Origin: Bradyrhizobium erythrophlei
Lineage (GTDB): Bacteria > Pseudomonadota > Alphaproteobacteria > Rhizobiales > Xanthobacteraceae
NCBI RefSeq assembly: GCF_900129505.1
Contig: NZ_LT670818.1
Location: forward strand, 806,001 to 870,000
Direction of reading: 5' to 3'
Length of the DNA stretch: 64,000 bases
Each line of letters begins with the position of its first letter. The first letter of the stretch is position 1. The position numbers were made by a program, and so were the translations under genes. The notes under the pieces were generated by a model, which saw only the letters and a program-made list of their open reading frames with translations, was not told the origin of the DNA and searched no databases. Positions 17,127-25,385 of this stretch are shown piece after piece.

Positions 17127-17987
17127 TTTAATCGAGTCCTCGATCTGGGATCGCTGCTCATTGAGAGACGAAAGGAGCGTCACCAGCGATGACCCTGCTT
17201 CAGTGAATGCCAGCGAGTGTTCAGTTAGAGATTGGAACGCGGTGGCCGCGACATCCATGTTCCGCGCGCTTTTGGATTCCTGTTCAATAAGCTCAGTGAG
17301 TTGCATCCGGTATGCGCTTTGCCATTCTAGCAATTTGCCGACGGCAGCGTTGAGTTGCTTGAAATTTTCGCCGAATTGGTCGCTGATCTTGCTGTTGAAA
17401 TCTCTGATGACTTCCCGAAGGGCCTCTATAAGAGCTTTGGAGTTATTCTCAGTCGCTCGTTCCACAAATTCAGTTAGTGAACGACGCAGAGCATCCAGTC
17501 GATCATTGTTGTCCTGCCGTTGGAGCTTAATTTCGGATATGAGTGACCGACCATCGTTGTCCGCAACGGCCTCTCGGAGCGCTGCGATCTGATCAACGAG
17601 ATCGTCCACAGTTGCGCCCTCAGATTTTCTGTGCGAGCCGTCCGATACTCCGAATAGCAGAAGTCTTAGCTTCAAGGATAACGCTATGAAAACGCCGGCC
17701 ACGGAGGCGAAGAAAGCCGTCTTCAGACCGGCCAGTAGCCCTGGAATGCTGGTTTCGATGTCGCTTACATCGAACCCATACAGTCCTTCGGCGATGCCAA
17801 CAAAGGTGAAGAAGATCCCGGCGGTCGTGAACAGCGTAGGTCCATCGTGCGCGGTCTTCTCGTTGTAGGCAAAAAAATGAACGATCGAGCCAGCAACGCA
17901 TAGAAAAATGACGGCATACTGCGTCAGAAGCGGGAGTTTCTGAAATTCAGCGAAAAAAGAGATTAGCCATAGCTGCGCGGTTTCCAC
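17055..17987 (-). CDS. ZorA-like MotA/TolQ/ExbB proton-channel protein, truncated at the 3' end
   Basis: 310 residues. Three hydrophobic segments (about residues 21-41, 51-70 and 88-112) include FTTAGIFFTFVGIAEGLYGF and IPGLLAGLKTAFFASVAGVF, the MotA/ExbB core as seen in ZorA. A long coiled coil follows (residues 125-300), as in the ZorA tail, but then ends abruptly in AICERGPLVPCN. Intact ZorA is much longer and is followed by ZorB, absent here. ZorAB forms the membrane motor of the Zorya anti-phage system. A GTG at 17987 with GGGGAAGG upstream is preferred over an earlier TTG at 18020. Probably inactive remnant. Confidence 0.7.
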   Translation of the reverse strand: METAQLWLISFFAEFQKLPLLTQYAVIFLCVAGSIVHFFAYNEKTAHDGPTLFTTAGIFFTFVGIAEGLYGFDVSDIETSIPGLLAGLKTAFFASVAGVFIALSLKLRLLLFGVSDGSHRKSEGATVDDLVDQIAALREAVADNDGRSLISEIKLQRQDNNDRLDALRRSLTEFVERATENNSKALIEALREVIRDFNSKISDQFGENFKQLNAAVGKLLEWQSAYRMQLTELIEQESKSARNMDVAATAFQSLTEHSLAFTEAGSSLVTLLSSLNEQRSQIEDSIKSLGQLLSTASNAICERGPLVPCN

Positions 17988-18276
17988 TGGCTGCCTTCCC
18001 CATATCCGGTAAAAGTGCAAACCTTACCCCTGCAACCGGCGCTACACGAGTTCAATTCAAGGTCGAGGCGATATTTGGTGCGGAATAGCGTGGAGAAGAT
18101 TGGCTGTTATCCGGGTTAATCCCCTAGAATTCATCGGCACTCCGACGCGTTTCGAACGCGAGACCTTTGCCGTCGGATGGCGCCTCGGCTCCCTGCTAAG
18201 CCAAATTACAGTTGGAGAAAAATTGAAGAAGCAACAAGCGGCGGCGACAAATTGATATTCAAGCTATTGAAATCGC

Positions 18277-18351
18277 TGGCGCTCCCTAGGGGAATTGAAC
18301 CCCTGTTTCAGCCTTGAGAGGGCCGCGTCCTAACCGCTAGACGAAGGGAGC
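18277..18351 (-). tRNA. tRNA-Glu (anticodon CTC)
   Basis: A 75-nt cloverleaf on the minus strand: acceptor GCTCCCT with AGGGAGC, D arm GTCTAGCGGTTAGGAC, anticodon arm CGGCC-CTCTCAA-GGCTG with CTC at positions 34-36, T arm AGGGGTTCAATTCCCCT, discriminator G and an encoded CCA. The accessory segment at 15.2-18.0 kb ends beside this gene's 3' end, a usual site for island integration. Confidence 0.93.
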
Positions 18352-18462
18352 GTTGGCTTCAGCCAATAGCCTTGAAATCGGCTTGCTGCAAGACAGCCGA
18401 GACCTATTTAGTGGGTCTGATCCCGCGCCAAACCGCGCTTTGCGGGGTTTGCGGATGAGAGT

Positions 18463-18801
18463 TCAGGGTTCGCTGACGAATTTCAGCCGGCCGGCCGGTT
18501 TCAGGGTCCGCGCATCGAAGGTCAGGATTTCGGTCGTCCCGCCTACATCCAGCGTCACCACCAGGCGATCGCCGGCTACATCGGTGGAAACGATGCGGGC
18601 GCCTTTCGGCAGGCTCGCCGTGACATCGGTGGCGGCGGCCGTCACACTTCCCTCTGACCGGAAAAGACGATAGCCGACGGCGATCAAAACAGCCGTTACG
18701 GCCAAGGCCGTGGTAAGGCTCGCGATCAGCATCATCCGCCGCACCCGCGCAAACAGCGCGGCCTGCTCGGGGGTCTGTTCGGGTGCAACAGTCTCGGTCA
18801 T
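18463..18801 (-). CDS. Small single-pass membrane protein (DUF6476-like)
   Basis: 112 residues. A short acidic N-terminus is followed by one membrane helix (MMLIASLTTALAVTAVLIAV, about residues 24-43), then a small beta-rich domain (LPKGARIVSTDVAGDRLVVT and FDARTLKPAGRLKFVSEP). The layout fits an alphaproteobacterial family of unknown function that sits divergent from an RluA-type synthase; the family name is from memory. The start at 18801 is only 16 bases from the divergent RluA start, so the promoters overlap the coding regions or each other. Confidence 0.7.
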   Translation of the reverse strand: MTETVAPEQTPEQAALFARVRRMMLIASLTTALAVTAVLIAVGYRLFRSEGSVTAAATDVTASLPKGARIVSTDVAGDRLVVTLDVGGTTEILTFDARTLKPAGRLKFVSEP

Positions 18802-18817
18802 GCAGAACTCTTTTAGG

Positions 18818-19840
18818 ATGGGCTCTTCTTTGGAACTGGCTTCGAACAACGGTCAAAGCCTGCAAGTTACCGTCGGCGGCGACGAGGGCTCGACCCGCCT
18901 TGACCGCGTGCTGGCGGCGCGGCTTCCGGGACTGTCGCGCTCGCGGCTGAAAGCGCTGATCCTCGCCGGCCACATCGCCGCCCGAGGCGCCCCCCTCCGC
19001 GACCCCGCTTATCATGTCGCCAAAGGCGATACGATCACAATCGACGTACCGGAAGCCATTGCCGCCGATCCCGGGGCTGAGGATATCGCGCTCGATATCG
19101 TCTACGAGGACGACGACATCATCGTCATCGACAAGCCCAAAGGGCTGGTGGTGCATCCGGCCGCCGGCCACGAGACGGGAACCCTGGTCAACGCGCTGAT
19201 CGCCCATTGCGGGGCCAGCCTTTCCGGGATCGGCGGTGTCAAGCGTCCTGGGATCGTGCACCGGCTCGACAAGGACACCACCGGACTGATGGTGGTGGCG
19301 AAGAACGACCGGGCCCACCAATCGCTGAGCGCGCAATTTGCCGACCATGGCCGCACCGGAGAAATGCGGCGCGGCTATATGGCTTTCGTCTGGGGCGTGC
19401 CGAACCGGCAGCGCGGCACGGTGGACGCGCCGATCGACCGGCATCCCCATGCGAGGGAAAAAATGGCGGTCCGCGACGGCGGACGCGAGGCGGTCACCCA
19501 TTGGGAGGTCCAGGAAACCTTCAATGGGCGCGACGGCAAACCGGTCGCCGCATTGCTCGCCTGTCAGCTCGAGACCGGGCGCACCCACCAGATCCGGGTC
19601 CATCTCGCCCATATCGGCCACCCCCTGATGGGCGACGCCGTCTACGGCCCGCACTTCAAGACCAAGGCAAGCCATCTCGGCCCCCAGAGCCGGGCGGCCT
19701 TGGCCGCCCTCGACCGCCAAGCGCTGCACGCATATCTCCTGACCCTGGAACACCCCCAAACCGGGGTGATTTTGGAGTGGATTTCGGATTTGCCCGATGA
19801 CCTCGGCCACCTCAAAGATTCCCTGCGAGCGGCGCTATGA
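18818..19840 (+). CDS. RluA family 23S rRNA pseudouridine synthase (RluD-like)
   Basis: 340 residues. An S4 domain opens the protein (TRLDRVLAARLPGLSRSRLK). The catalytic core has IVYEDDDIIVIDKPKGLVVH, the active-site motif GIVHRLDKDTTGLMVVAKND (catalytic Asp in HRLDKDT), and the closing LETGRTHQIRVHLAHIGHPL. With its S4 domain this is most like RluD, which modifies helix 69 of 23S rRNA. An ATG at 18818 lies divergent from the small membrane protein gene. It is 215 bases upstream of rpoH on the same strand. Confidence 0.9.
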   Translation: MGSSLELASNNGQSLQVTVGGDEGSTRLDRVLAARLPGLSRSRLKALILAGHIAARGAPLRDPAYHVAKGDTITIDVPEAIAADPGAEDIALDIVYEDDDIIVIDKPKGLVVHPAAGHETGTLVNALIAHCGASLSGIGGVKRPGIVHRLDKDTTGLMVVAKNDRAHQSLSAQFADHGRTGEMRRGYMAFVWGVPNRQRGTVDAPIDRHPHAREKMAVRDGGREAVTHWEVQETFNGRDGKPVAALLACQLETGRTHQIRVHLAHIGHPLMGDAVYGPHFKTKASHLGPQSRAALAALDRQALHAYLLTLEHPQTGVILEWISDLPDDLGHLKDSLRAAL

Positions 19841-20055
19841 CGCAGGGCGGTCCGAAAATCTTTGATATGACAACAGGTTATAGCTGCCCCACGGAGACGT
19901 GACCCCCGCGATCCTTCCAAATGCCCCCCGGAATGGTGTATGTTGCACGTGCGTTGAATATCCAACGCGGAACATCGCAGCGCGACTGGCTTTAACAAAG
20001 CGGCCGCCTGCCTGGCCCGCCGCTATCGGGGGCCTGAACCACTGGAGGGCGCTAA

Positions 20056-20955
20056 ATGGCCCGTACAGCTACCCTGCCGATTCTCAATGGAGAATCCGGC
20101 CTATCCCGTTACCTCGCCGAGATCCGCAAATTTCCGATGCTGGAACCCCAGCAGGAATACATGCTCGCCAAGCGCTGGCGCGAGCATGACGATCGCGACG
20201 CGGCGCACCACCTTGTCACCAGCCATCTCCGGCTCGTGGCCAAGATCGCCATGGGCTATCGCGGCTACGGCTTGCCGATTTCCGAGGTCGTCTCGGAAGG
20301 CAATGTCGGCCTGATGCAGGCGGTGAAGCGATTCGAACCCGAGAAGGGGTTCCGGCTCGCCACCTACGCCATGTGGTGGATCAAGGCCTCAATACAAGAG
20401 TATATCTTGCGTTCCTGGTCGCTCGTGAAGATGGGTACGACCGCGAACCAGAAGAAGCTGTTCTTCAACCTGCGCAAGGCGAAGAGCAAGATCTCCGCGC
20501 TGGACGAGGGCGATCTCCACCCCGACCAGGTGAAGCTGATTGCCAAGCGCCTCGGCGTCACGGATCAGGACGTGATCGACATGAACCGCCGGCTCGGCGG
20601 CGATGCTTCGCTCAACGCGCCGATCCGCGACGACGGCGAAGCCGGCGAATGGCAGGACTGGCTGGTCGATAACTCGCCCAACCAGGAAGCCATCATGGCC
20701 GAGCACGAGGAGTTCGATCATCGCCGGCAGGCGCTGAACGGCGCTATCGGCGTGCTCAACCCGCGGGAGCGGCGCATCTTCGAGGCGCGGCGTCTGGCGG
20801 AGGAGCCGATGACGCTGGAAGACCTCGCCGCCGAATTCGGCGTGTCGCGCGAACGCGTGCGACAGATCGAAGTCCGCGCCTTCGAGAAGGTGCAGTCGGC
20901 CGTGAAGGGCACCATCGCCAAGCAGGAAGCGGCGGCACTCGAAGCCGCGCACTGA
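20056..20955 (+). CDS. rpoH: RNA polymerase sigma-32 factor RpoH
   Basis: 299 residues. Region 2 reads HLRLVAKIAMGYRGYGLPIS and TYAMWWIKASIQEYILRSWS, the RpoH box QKKLFFNLRKAKSKI is intact, and region 4 has EEPMTLEDLAAEFGVSRERV followed by RQIEVRAFEKVQ. Sigma-32 directs heat-shock transcription; rhizobia usually carry several copies. The ATG at 20056 is followed directly by the sigma-factor N-terminus (LSRYLAEIRKFPMLEPQQEY). A strong hairpin terminator lies 22 bases after the stop. Confidence 0.95.
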   Translation: MARTATLPILNGESGLSRYLAEIRKFPMLEPQQEYMLAKRWREHDDRDAAHHLVTSHLRLVAKIAMGYRGYGLPISEVVSEGNVGLMQAVKRFEPEKGFRLATYAMWWIKASIQEYILRSWSLVKMGTTANQKKLFFNLRKAKSKISALDEGDLHPDQVKLIAKRLGVTDQDVIDMNRRLGGDASLNAPIRDDGEAGEWQDWLVDNSPNQEAIMAEHEEFDHRRQALNGAIGVLNPRERRIFEARRLAEEPMTLEDLAAEFGVSRERVRQIEVRAFEKVQSAVKGTIAKQEAAALEAAH

Positions 20956-20977
20956 TCGAGGCGGATTGAACGAGACG

Positions 20978-21005
20978 AAAAGCCGGCGGCAACGCCGGCT
21001 TTTTT
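20978..21005 (+). terminator. Rho-independent terminator of rpoH
   Basis: AAAAGCCGGCG, loop GCAA, then CGCCGGCTTTT with six T in total: an 11-bp perfect stem with the U tract built into it. It could also serve the minus-strand gene ending at 21059. Confidence 0.9.
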
Positions 21006-21058
21006 GTTGGGTCGAATTGTCGGATCGTCACGGGCGCTTATGACGAGCCAACAGCCCC

Positions 21059-21562
21059 TCAATAATAATCCCGCAAATATTCCGCGAGGCTGTCGGGCTG
21101 GTTGAGATTGTCCCAGTCGTAGAGATCGCCATACAGCAACGCGCTCGCCTGGGTCTTGTAGTCCGGCGACACGTCGTCGGCCTGCGGCAATCCCCGGCCA
21201 AGAATGTCGCGATAATCCCTGTAGTTCGCCGCGGTACCGATGAAGATGCAAACGCAATGGGCCGGCTCGGCATAGAGATAGCGGAGGTCGCCGCCGTTCT
21301 TGTGAATGACAAAGCGGTGCGCCGGCAGGGCACGCAGCGCCTTTTGCCCGGCAGCATCGTTGGCGATCTTCACGCGGAAGCCGGCCGAGGAGAGAAGAAA
21401 GCTGTTCTTCTCAAGGAACGGTTTGCTGGGCGCCTCCAGCGCGACCAGGAGCGAGGTGCACAGCAACAGCACGATGGCTGGAAATACAAAGGCCGTGAGG
21501 CCGCCGGCGCGAAACCGCCGCCAACGGCCTACGGCAACCGGCCAGATCAATGATGCCGACAT
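21059..21562 (-). CDS. Conserved hypothetical protein with one membrane anchor
   Basis: 167 residues. A membrane helix at about residues 20-42 (LTAFVFPAIVLLLCTSLLVA) is followed by a soluble, probably periplasmic domain with FRVKIANDAAGQKALRALPA and a conserved-looking CVCIFIGTAANYRDYRDI. The C-terminus is acidic and tyrosine-rich. A start at 21562 has GAGGGGG upstream; the frame stays open to 21652. It converges on the rpoH terminator. Function unknown. Confidence 0.65.
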   Translation of the reverse strand: MSASLIWPVAVGRWRRFRAGGLTAFVFPAIVLLLCTSLLVALEAPSKPFLEKNSFLLSSAGFRVKIANDAAGQKALRALPAHRFVIHKNGGDLRYLYAEPAHCVCIFIGTAANYRDYRDILGRGLPQADDVSPDYKTQASALLYGDLYDWDNLNQPDSLAEYLRDYY

Positions 21563-21681
21563 TGGAAATACCCCCTCGCCGCCGCGGAGGCTACAATGGC
21601 AAAGGTCCTGCGCCAAGAGGGGCTGAACCGGCGGGCAGTTTCGGCCGACCAAGACAGGCGAAATGTCGGCTCGAGGAAGCC

Positions 21682-22044
21682 ATGTCGATCACGCTGCAAT
21701 CAACCGTCGGCGGCTTCTCCGCCGAGTTCATGCGCCGGCTGCCGGCCCTTGAGCAGGCCATGATCGCGCATGGGCTGGAGCCCTCGCAGTTCGTGATTTC
21801 CAAAGACCGCGCCTCGGCCGCGGTGCCGCTGATCGGGCCGTTCTTCTACGATTACACGGTGTTCGTCGGCGACGACAAATTTACGGTGACCGAACCGAAC
21901 GACAGCGTGTTCCTGGAATACTTTTTTCGCCGCTGCATCGAGCAGGATGACCTTGCGCCGGACGAACTTTCCCCAGACGATCTGCGCCAACGCCGTCCCG
22001 GCTTGATCAGCCGCATCTTCCGCTGGATGGCGCAGCCGATCTGA
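21682..22044 (+). CDS. Small conserved hypothetical protein
   Basis: 120 soluble residues. It contains MRRLPALEQAMIAHGLEPSQ, a beta-rich middle (FFYDYTVFVGDDKFTVTEPN) and a C-terminal arginine-rich helix (GLISRIFRWMAQPI). No recognised domain. The ATG at 21682 is chosen because coding character begins there and GAGGAAG lies just upstream. It is divergent from the 21059-21562 gene, with about 120 bases between them. Confidence 0.6.
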   Translation: MSITLQSTVGGFSAEFMRRLPALEQAMIAHGLEPSQFVISKDRASAAVPLIGPFFYDYTVFVGDDKFTVTEPNDSVFLEYFFRRCIEQDDLAPDELSPDDLRQRRPGLISRIFRWMAQPI

Positions 22045-22096
22045 CGCTTGTGAGATTCCGGGTTCGCGCCGACGCGCGCCCGGAATGACGAACTCC

Positions 22097-22720
22097 CTAC
22101 TCCCCTTGTTGCCTCGCCAACGTTGCCAGCGCGCAGCCTTCGCAATAGCGGGCGTCCTTGAAATCGATCCAGTCATGGGCATAGACCCGCTCGAGCGGAA
22201 TGCCGTAACGCGCGCGCAGCACTTTCACCAGGATCCGCCAGGCCGCGATCTGCGCTTCGGTGGCGGGGCGCGTCACGTCGGGATAATTGCCGGCGAATTC
22301 CACGCCGATCGAATTGGAGCCGATCACCTGGTGATAGGTCGGGCCGTTGTCGATATATTTGTTGTCATTGCGATTGGCGCCGTCGCCATGGGTCGGCACC
22401 AGATTTTCCGCCACCGCCCAGTACACCGTGCCGTCGGTTTCCACCCAGACGGTGACGCCGCGCCGCGTCGGGTTCTTCGACTGCTCTTGCGCGCCGCCAC
22501 GCGCCGAGCCGGCGGGGCCCTCGGTCTGATGCACGATGATGTTGCGCCAGGGATGAGCCCTTGTCACGTCACCCCATGGGGCGAGCCAGACCATCTTCAG
22601 CCCGGGAATCCCGGGCGTACCCGTGCCGCGCGCGATGGCCCCAAGATCAGGTGTTTGCGCGGAGGCCGAAGCAGCGATCACGACGGCGAACAGCGCCATT
22701 GTCAGCAGGCGGAGATGCAT
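22097..22720 (-). CDS. Exported N-acetylmuramoyl-L-alanine amidase (amidase_2/PGRP type)
   Basis: 207 residues with a signal peptide (MHLRLLTMALFAVVIAASAS, cleavage near ASAQ). The amidase fold is marked by RNIIVHQTEGPAGSA (first zinc-ligand His), NSIGVEFAGNYPDVTRPATE, and RVYAHDWIDFKDARYCEGCA near the end (second His). It would cleave the amide bond between the glycan and the stem peptide in periplasmic peptidoglycan, for recycling or remodelling. The end of the neighbouring diguanylate cyclase gene lies 18 bases upstream on the same strand. Confidence 0.85.
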   Translation of the reverse strand: MHLRLLTMALFAVVIAASASAQTPDLGAIARGTGTPGIPGLKMVWLAPWGDVTRAHPWRNIIVHQTEGPAGSARGGAQEQSKNPTRRGVTVWVETDGTVYWAVAENLVPTHGDGANRNDNKYIDNGPTYHQVIGSNSIGVEFAGNYPDVTRPATEAQIAAWRILVKVLRARYGIPLERVYAHDWIDFKDARYCEGCALATLARQQGE

Positions 22721-22738
22721 GTTGAGTTGATAGCACGC

Positions 22739-23953
22739 TCAGGCGAGCTTCCGCAGCTCCGGCTGCTGCGCGGGCGCGAGCGGAGGTGATGGCGACGGGT
22801 CGTAGACGGCTTGGCGGTTCTTGCCGTCTTTCTTGGCGGCATAGAGCGCGTGGTCGGCGGCGGCCATCAGCCGGTCCGGGTACGGGCCCATCTCACGGCT
22901 CCATTGCGCGACCCCGATCGACAGCGAAATCGGAATTTCATCGCCGACACAGGCCGCGGCATCGGCGCGGCACACATCCAGGATGCGGCGTGCGATCATC
23001 GCGCCTTCGCGCAGCGTGGACGCCGGCAGCACGATGCAGAATTCGTCGCCACCGGTGCGCGCCAGCATATCGCCGGGCCTCAGCCGCGTCTGCGCCATCA
23101 GGGTGAAATGCTGCAGGCAGGCGTCGCCCGCGGCGTGGCCATGGGTGTCGTTGATCAGCTTGAAGCCGTCAAGATCGATCACCAGCAGCGCAAACGGCTT
23201 GCCGCTGCGTTCCGAGCGCGCGCATTCCTCGGTCAGCCGCTGCAGCAAATGCCGCCGGTTGCCGACGCCGGTGAGATCGTCGAGCAGCGCCAGATCGGCG
23301 ACTTCGCTGCGCAGCCGGTCGACCGCCATCAGCAGGAAGCCGAAATTCAACGACAATGACAGGAACATCAACACCAGCACCAGCACCGACTGAACCGGAT
23401 TGGCGTGGATATAGGAGTAGTCACCGCCGATGCCCAGCAGGCCGCCGGCGGCACGAAGCGCGTACAACGCGACAATGAGAATGGAGACGATGCCGGCGAG
23501 CCAGGCGCCGTGATTGATATCGCCGTCGCGCCGTGTCAGCAACAGCTTCAGCGTCAGCACCAGCGGCGCCGCCTGGCCCACCGAATAGACGAATATCCGC
23601 ATCGGCACGCTGTCGTAGCCGACGATGAAAAAGACAAGCGTGGCGAAAGTCAGTCCGGTGATCAGCGCAGCGTCGCGCCAGGCGACTGGCTGACCGTAAA
23701 ATCGCCTGATGCCCATCGCGGCAAGACATGCAGCGAAAATCATGGTGGTGCCACCGGCCAGCAGCGTCAGCATCGAAGGAATCTCGAAGCGCAGCATCGC
23801 CAGTGCGGCGCCAAGCGCGGCGGCAAACGCCGAGGCGGTCCAGAAACGCGCGGCTTCCAGCCCGGGGTAACTGCGCGCGACATAGGCCCAGATCAGGCCC
23901 AGCGCGAGAAAATTGATGACGAACACCGTCCAAAGCGTCGGAACGCTCAGCAT
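22739..23953 (-). CDS. Membrane-bound diguanylate cyclase (GGDEF)
   Basis: 404 residues. About six membrane helices fill residues 1-215. The catalytic domain begins at DDLTGVGNRRHLLQRL (226-241) and contains GGDEF at 301-305 with the product-inhibition site RxxD (RPGD, 292-295) five residues upstream, so both catalysis and feedback inhibition look intact. It makes cyclic di-GMP from two GTP. The N-terminal helices resemble no named sensor domain I can place. It lies 18 bases upstream of the amidase gene and may be co-transcribed with it. Confidence 0.92.
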   Translation of the reverse strand: MLSVPTLWTVFVINFLALGLIWAYVARSYPGLEAARFWTASAFAAALGAALAMLRFEIPSMLTLLAGGTTMIFAACLAAMGIRRFYGQPVAWRDAALITGLTFATLVFFIVGYDSVPMRIFVYSVGQAAPLVLTLKLLLTRRDGDINHGAWLAGIVSILIVALYALRAAGGLLGIGGDYSYIHANPVQSVLVLVLMFLSLSLNFGFLLMAVDRLRSEVADLALLDDLTGVGNRRHLLQRLTEECARSERSGKPFALLVIDLDGFKLINDTHGHAAGDACLQHFTLMAQTRLRPGDMLARTGGDEFCIVLPASTLREGAMIARRILDVCRADAAACVGDEIPISLSIGVAQWSREMGPYPDRLMAAADHALYAAKKDGKNRQAVYDPSPSPPLAPAQQPELRKLA

Positions 23954-24427
23954 CTATGAATGCAGGAGCCAAACGGCCCTGCCTCCCCTGTTATCGAACG
24001 ACCCGCCCATGACCATCCCTGATTCAGCAGTAAAATGCAGCCGTGGCGCTTAACGGACTCTCACCGCGGAATCGGCAATCCATACCGTGGTTTTGAAATC
24101 ATGAAGAAGCGCCTTCGTTGTTCCGGATCGACGCAATGGGCGCCTTCGCATTGGCGCATCGTTAACCCTGGAGCGGAGCGTCAGACGCGCTGATGTTCAC
24201 CTCCGGCGTCATCGCCGGTGGCGACAAGACGATGGCGAGCGAAGATTTTCGCAAAATCGCACTCAAAAACGCATAACAGCTGTGGATAACGCGATGACAC
24301 CGGCGTGACAGTACGGGGCAGCGGCCTGCGAATCTGCTGGGATTGCATTTGAGGATGTTGCGAGGCTGGCCCTCCGCCGAGCATGCCTCGTGTCGCGTTT
24401 CCATCCATTAAACCCTGAGAGGATACT
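23954..24427. other. Intergenic region before the lysine-rich mini-gene
   Basis: 474 bases with no supported gene. The short minus-strand frames are rich in Ala/Phe repeats caused by the AAG repeats of the mini-gene. It may hold the mini-gene promoter or a non-coding RNA, but I see no clear -35/-10 pair. Confidence 0.45.
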
Positions 24428-24490
24428 ATGGCTAAGAAAGCGAAGAAGGCGAAAAAGGCGAAGAAGGCGAAGAAAGCCAAGAAGAAGTAA
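24428..24490 (+). CDS. 20-residue AKK-repeat peptide
   Basis: Reads MAKK followed by five AKK units and a final K: 13 lysines in 20 residues. It has a GAGAGGA ribosome site 6 bases upstream and a strong hairpin terminator 68 bases after its stop, so it looks like a complete tiny transcription unit. The composition resembles histone-H1-like nucleoid proteins (AKK repeats), but far shorter. It could bind nucleic acid, or it could be a repeat-derived artefact. Confidence 0.5.
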   Translation: MAKKAKKAKKAKKAKKAKKK

Positions 24491-24558
24491 CGTTCAAGCC
24501 CGGGTGGGGCCCAAGCTCCGCCCGGGCACCCAGCCAAGGCGAAGCGATATTTGGAGAC

Positions 24559-24582
24559 GGCGGGCCCTGCGCCCGCCTTTTT
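24559..24582 (+). terminator. Rho-independent terminator after the AKK peptide gene
   Basis: GGCGGGC, loop CCTGC, GCCCGCC, then five T. A second, longer hairpin (GCCCGGG...CCCGGGC) lies between the gene and this terminator without a T run. Confidence 0.8.
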
Positions 24583-24609
24583 GATTCTTGAACCATGCGT
24601 GGTCGCGCC

Positions 24610-25221
24610 TCATCTCTCGGCAAACGCCAGCCGGATACCGAGCGCGGCAAAGCCGCCGGCGAAGCCGCGGCGCAGCCAGCTCATGACCCTCGGCCGCGTG
24701 ACGATGCGGTCGCGGACGCTGCCTGCAAACAGGCCGTAGACCACGAAGACCACGAACGTCATCGCCATGAACGTGCCGCTCAGCTCCAGCATCAGAAGCA
24801 GCGGGCGAGGCTCGTCCGTGGCGATGAATTGCGGCAGGAACGCCAGGAAGAAGATCGACAGCTTTGGATTGAGGATGTTGATCAGGAAACCGGTGACGAC
24901 CACCCGCTTGAGCGAGCGCGCCTCGAGGCGCGCATCGACCGCGAGCGCTCCCTGCTCGCGCAGCACCTGGAAGGCCATGTAGAGGAGATAGACCACCCCG
25001 CACCATTTCAGGGTCGCGAACGCCAGTGCGCTGGTGTGCATCACCGCGGCCAGCCCGAGCATGGCAGCGCACATCGACGGGACAATCCCGAGCGTACAGC
25101 CGAACGCCGCGGCAATGCCGGCCCGCGACCCCTTGGTCAGCGCGGCCGCCAGGGTGTAGAGCACGCCGGTGCCGGGCGAGGCGACCACGATGAAGGCGGT
25201 CAGGAGGAACGCGAGCGACAT
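24610..25221 (-). CDS. LysE/RhtB family exporter
   Basis: 203 residues with six membrane helices and the family opening MSLAFLLTAFIVVASPGTGV, plus GFLINILNPKLSIFFLAFLP, the conserved NPK loop. Members export amino acids such as lysine, threonine or homoserine lactone from the cytoplasm. The substrate cannot be read from sequence. A second member of the family is at 41175-41792, and the two are not close copies. Confidence 0.88.
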   Translation of the reverse strand: MSLAFLLTAFIVVASPGTGVLYTLAAALTKGSRAGIAAAFGCTLGIVPSMCAAMLGLAAVMHTSALAFATLKWCGVVYLLYMAFQVLREQGALAVDARLEARSLKRVVVTGFLINILNPKLSIFFLAFLPQFIATDEPRPLLLMLELSGTFMAMTFVVFVVYGLFAGSVRDRIVTRPRVMSWLRRGFAGGFAALGIRLAFAER

Positions 25222-25385
25222 CGACGGTCTCCGATCAGTTGGAATCCAAAAGGAATTTTGGAAATTCTAGCACGCGCGGGAAGCCATGGCGCGCCCGGCG
25301 GGAAGTCATGGCGCGCCCGGTTGCCAAAGCCTTGCAGCCGTATAAGGGTTGCCGCGCAAGATCTTCCCGACATGGAGCTGGCCTG

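Noticed and set aside
15080..17987. A prophage or integrative element with an integrase next to tRNA-Glu.
   Set aside because: No integrase, excisionase or att duplication is visible; only cargo-like genes remain.
18112..18128. GGGTTAATCCCCTAG resembles the T arm of tRNA-Glu and could be an attachment-site copy.
   Set aside because: It is on the opposite strand to the tRNA and needs two gaps to align; integration repeats should be direct.
18404..19810. A 468-codon frame antisense to the RluA-type synthase.
   Set aside because: Same cause: high GC at third positions keeps the opposite frame open.
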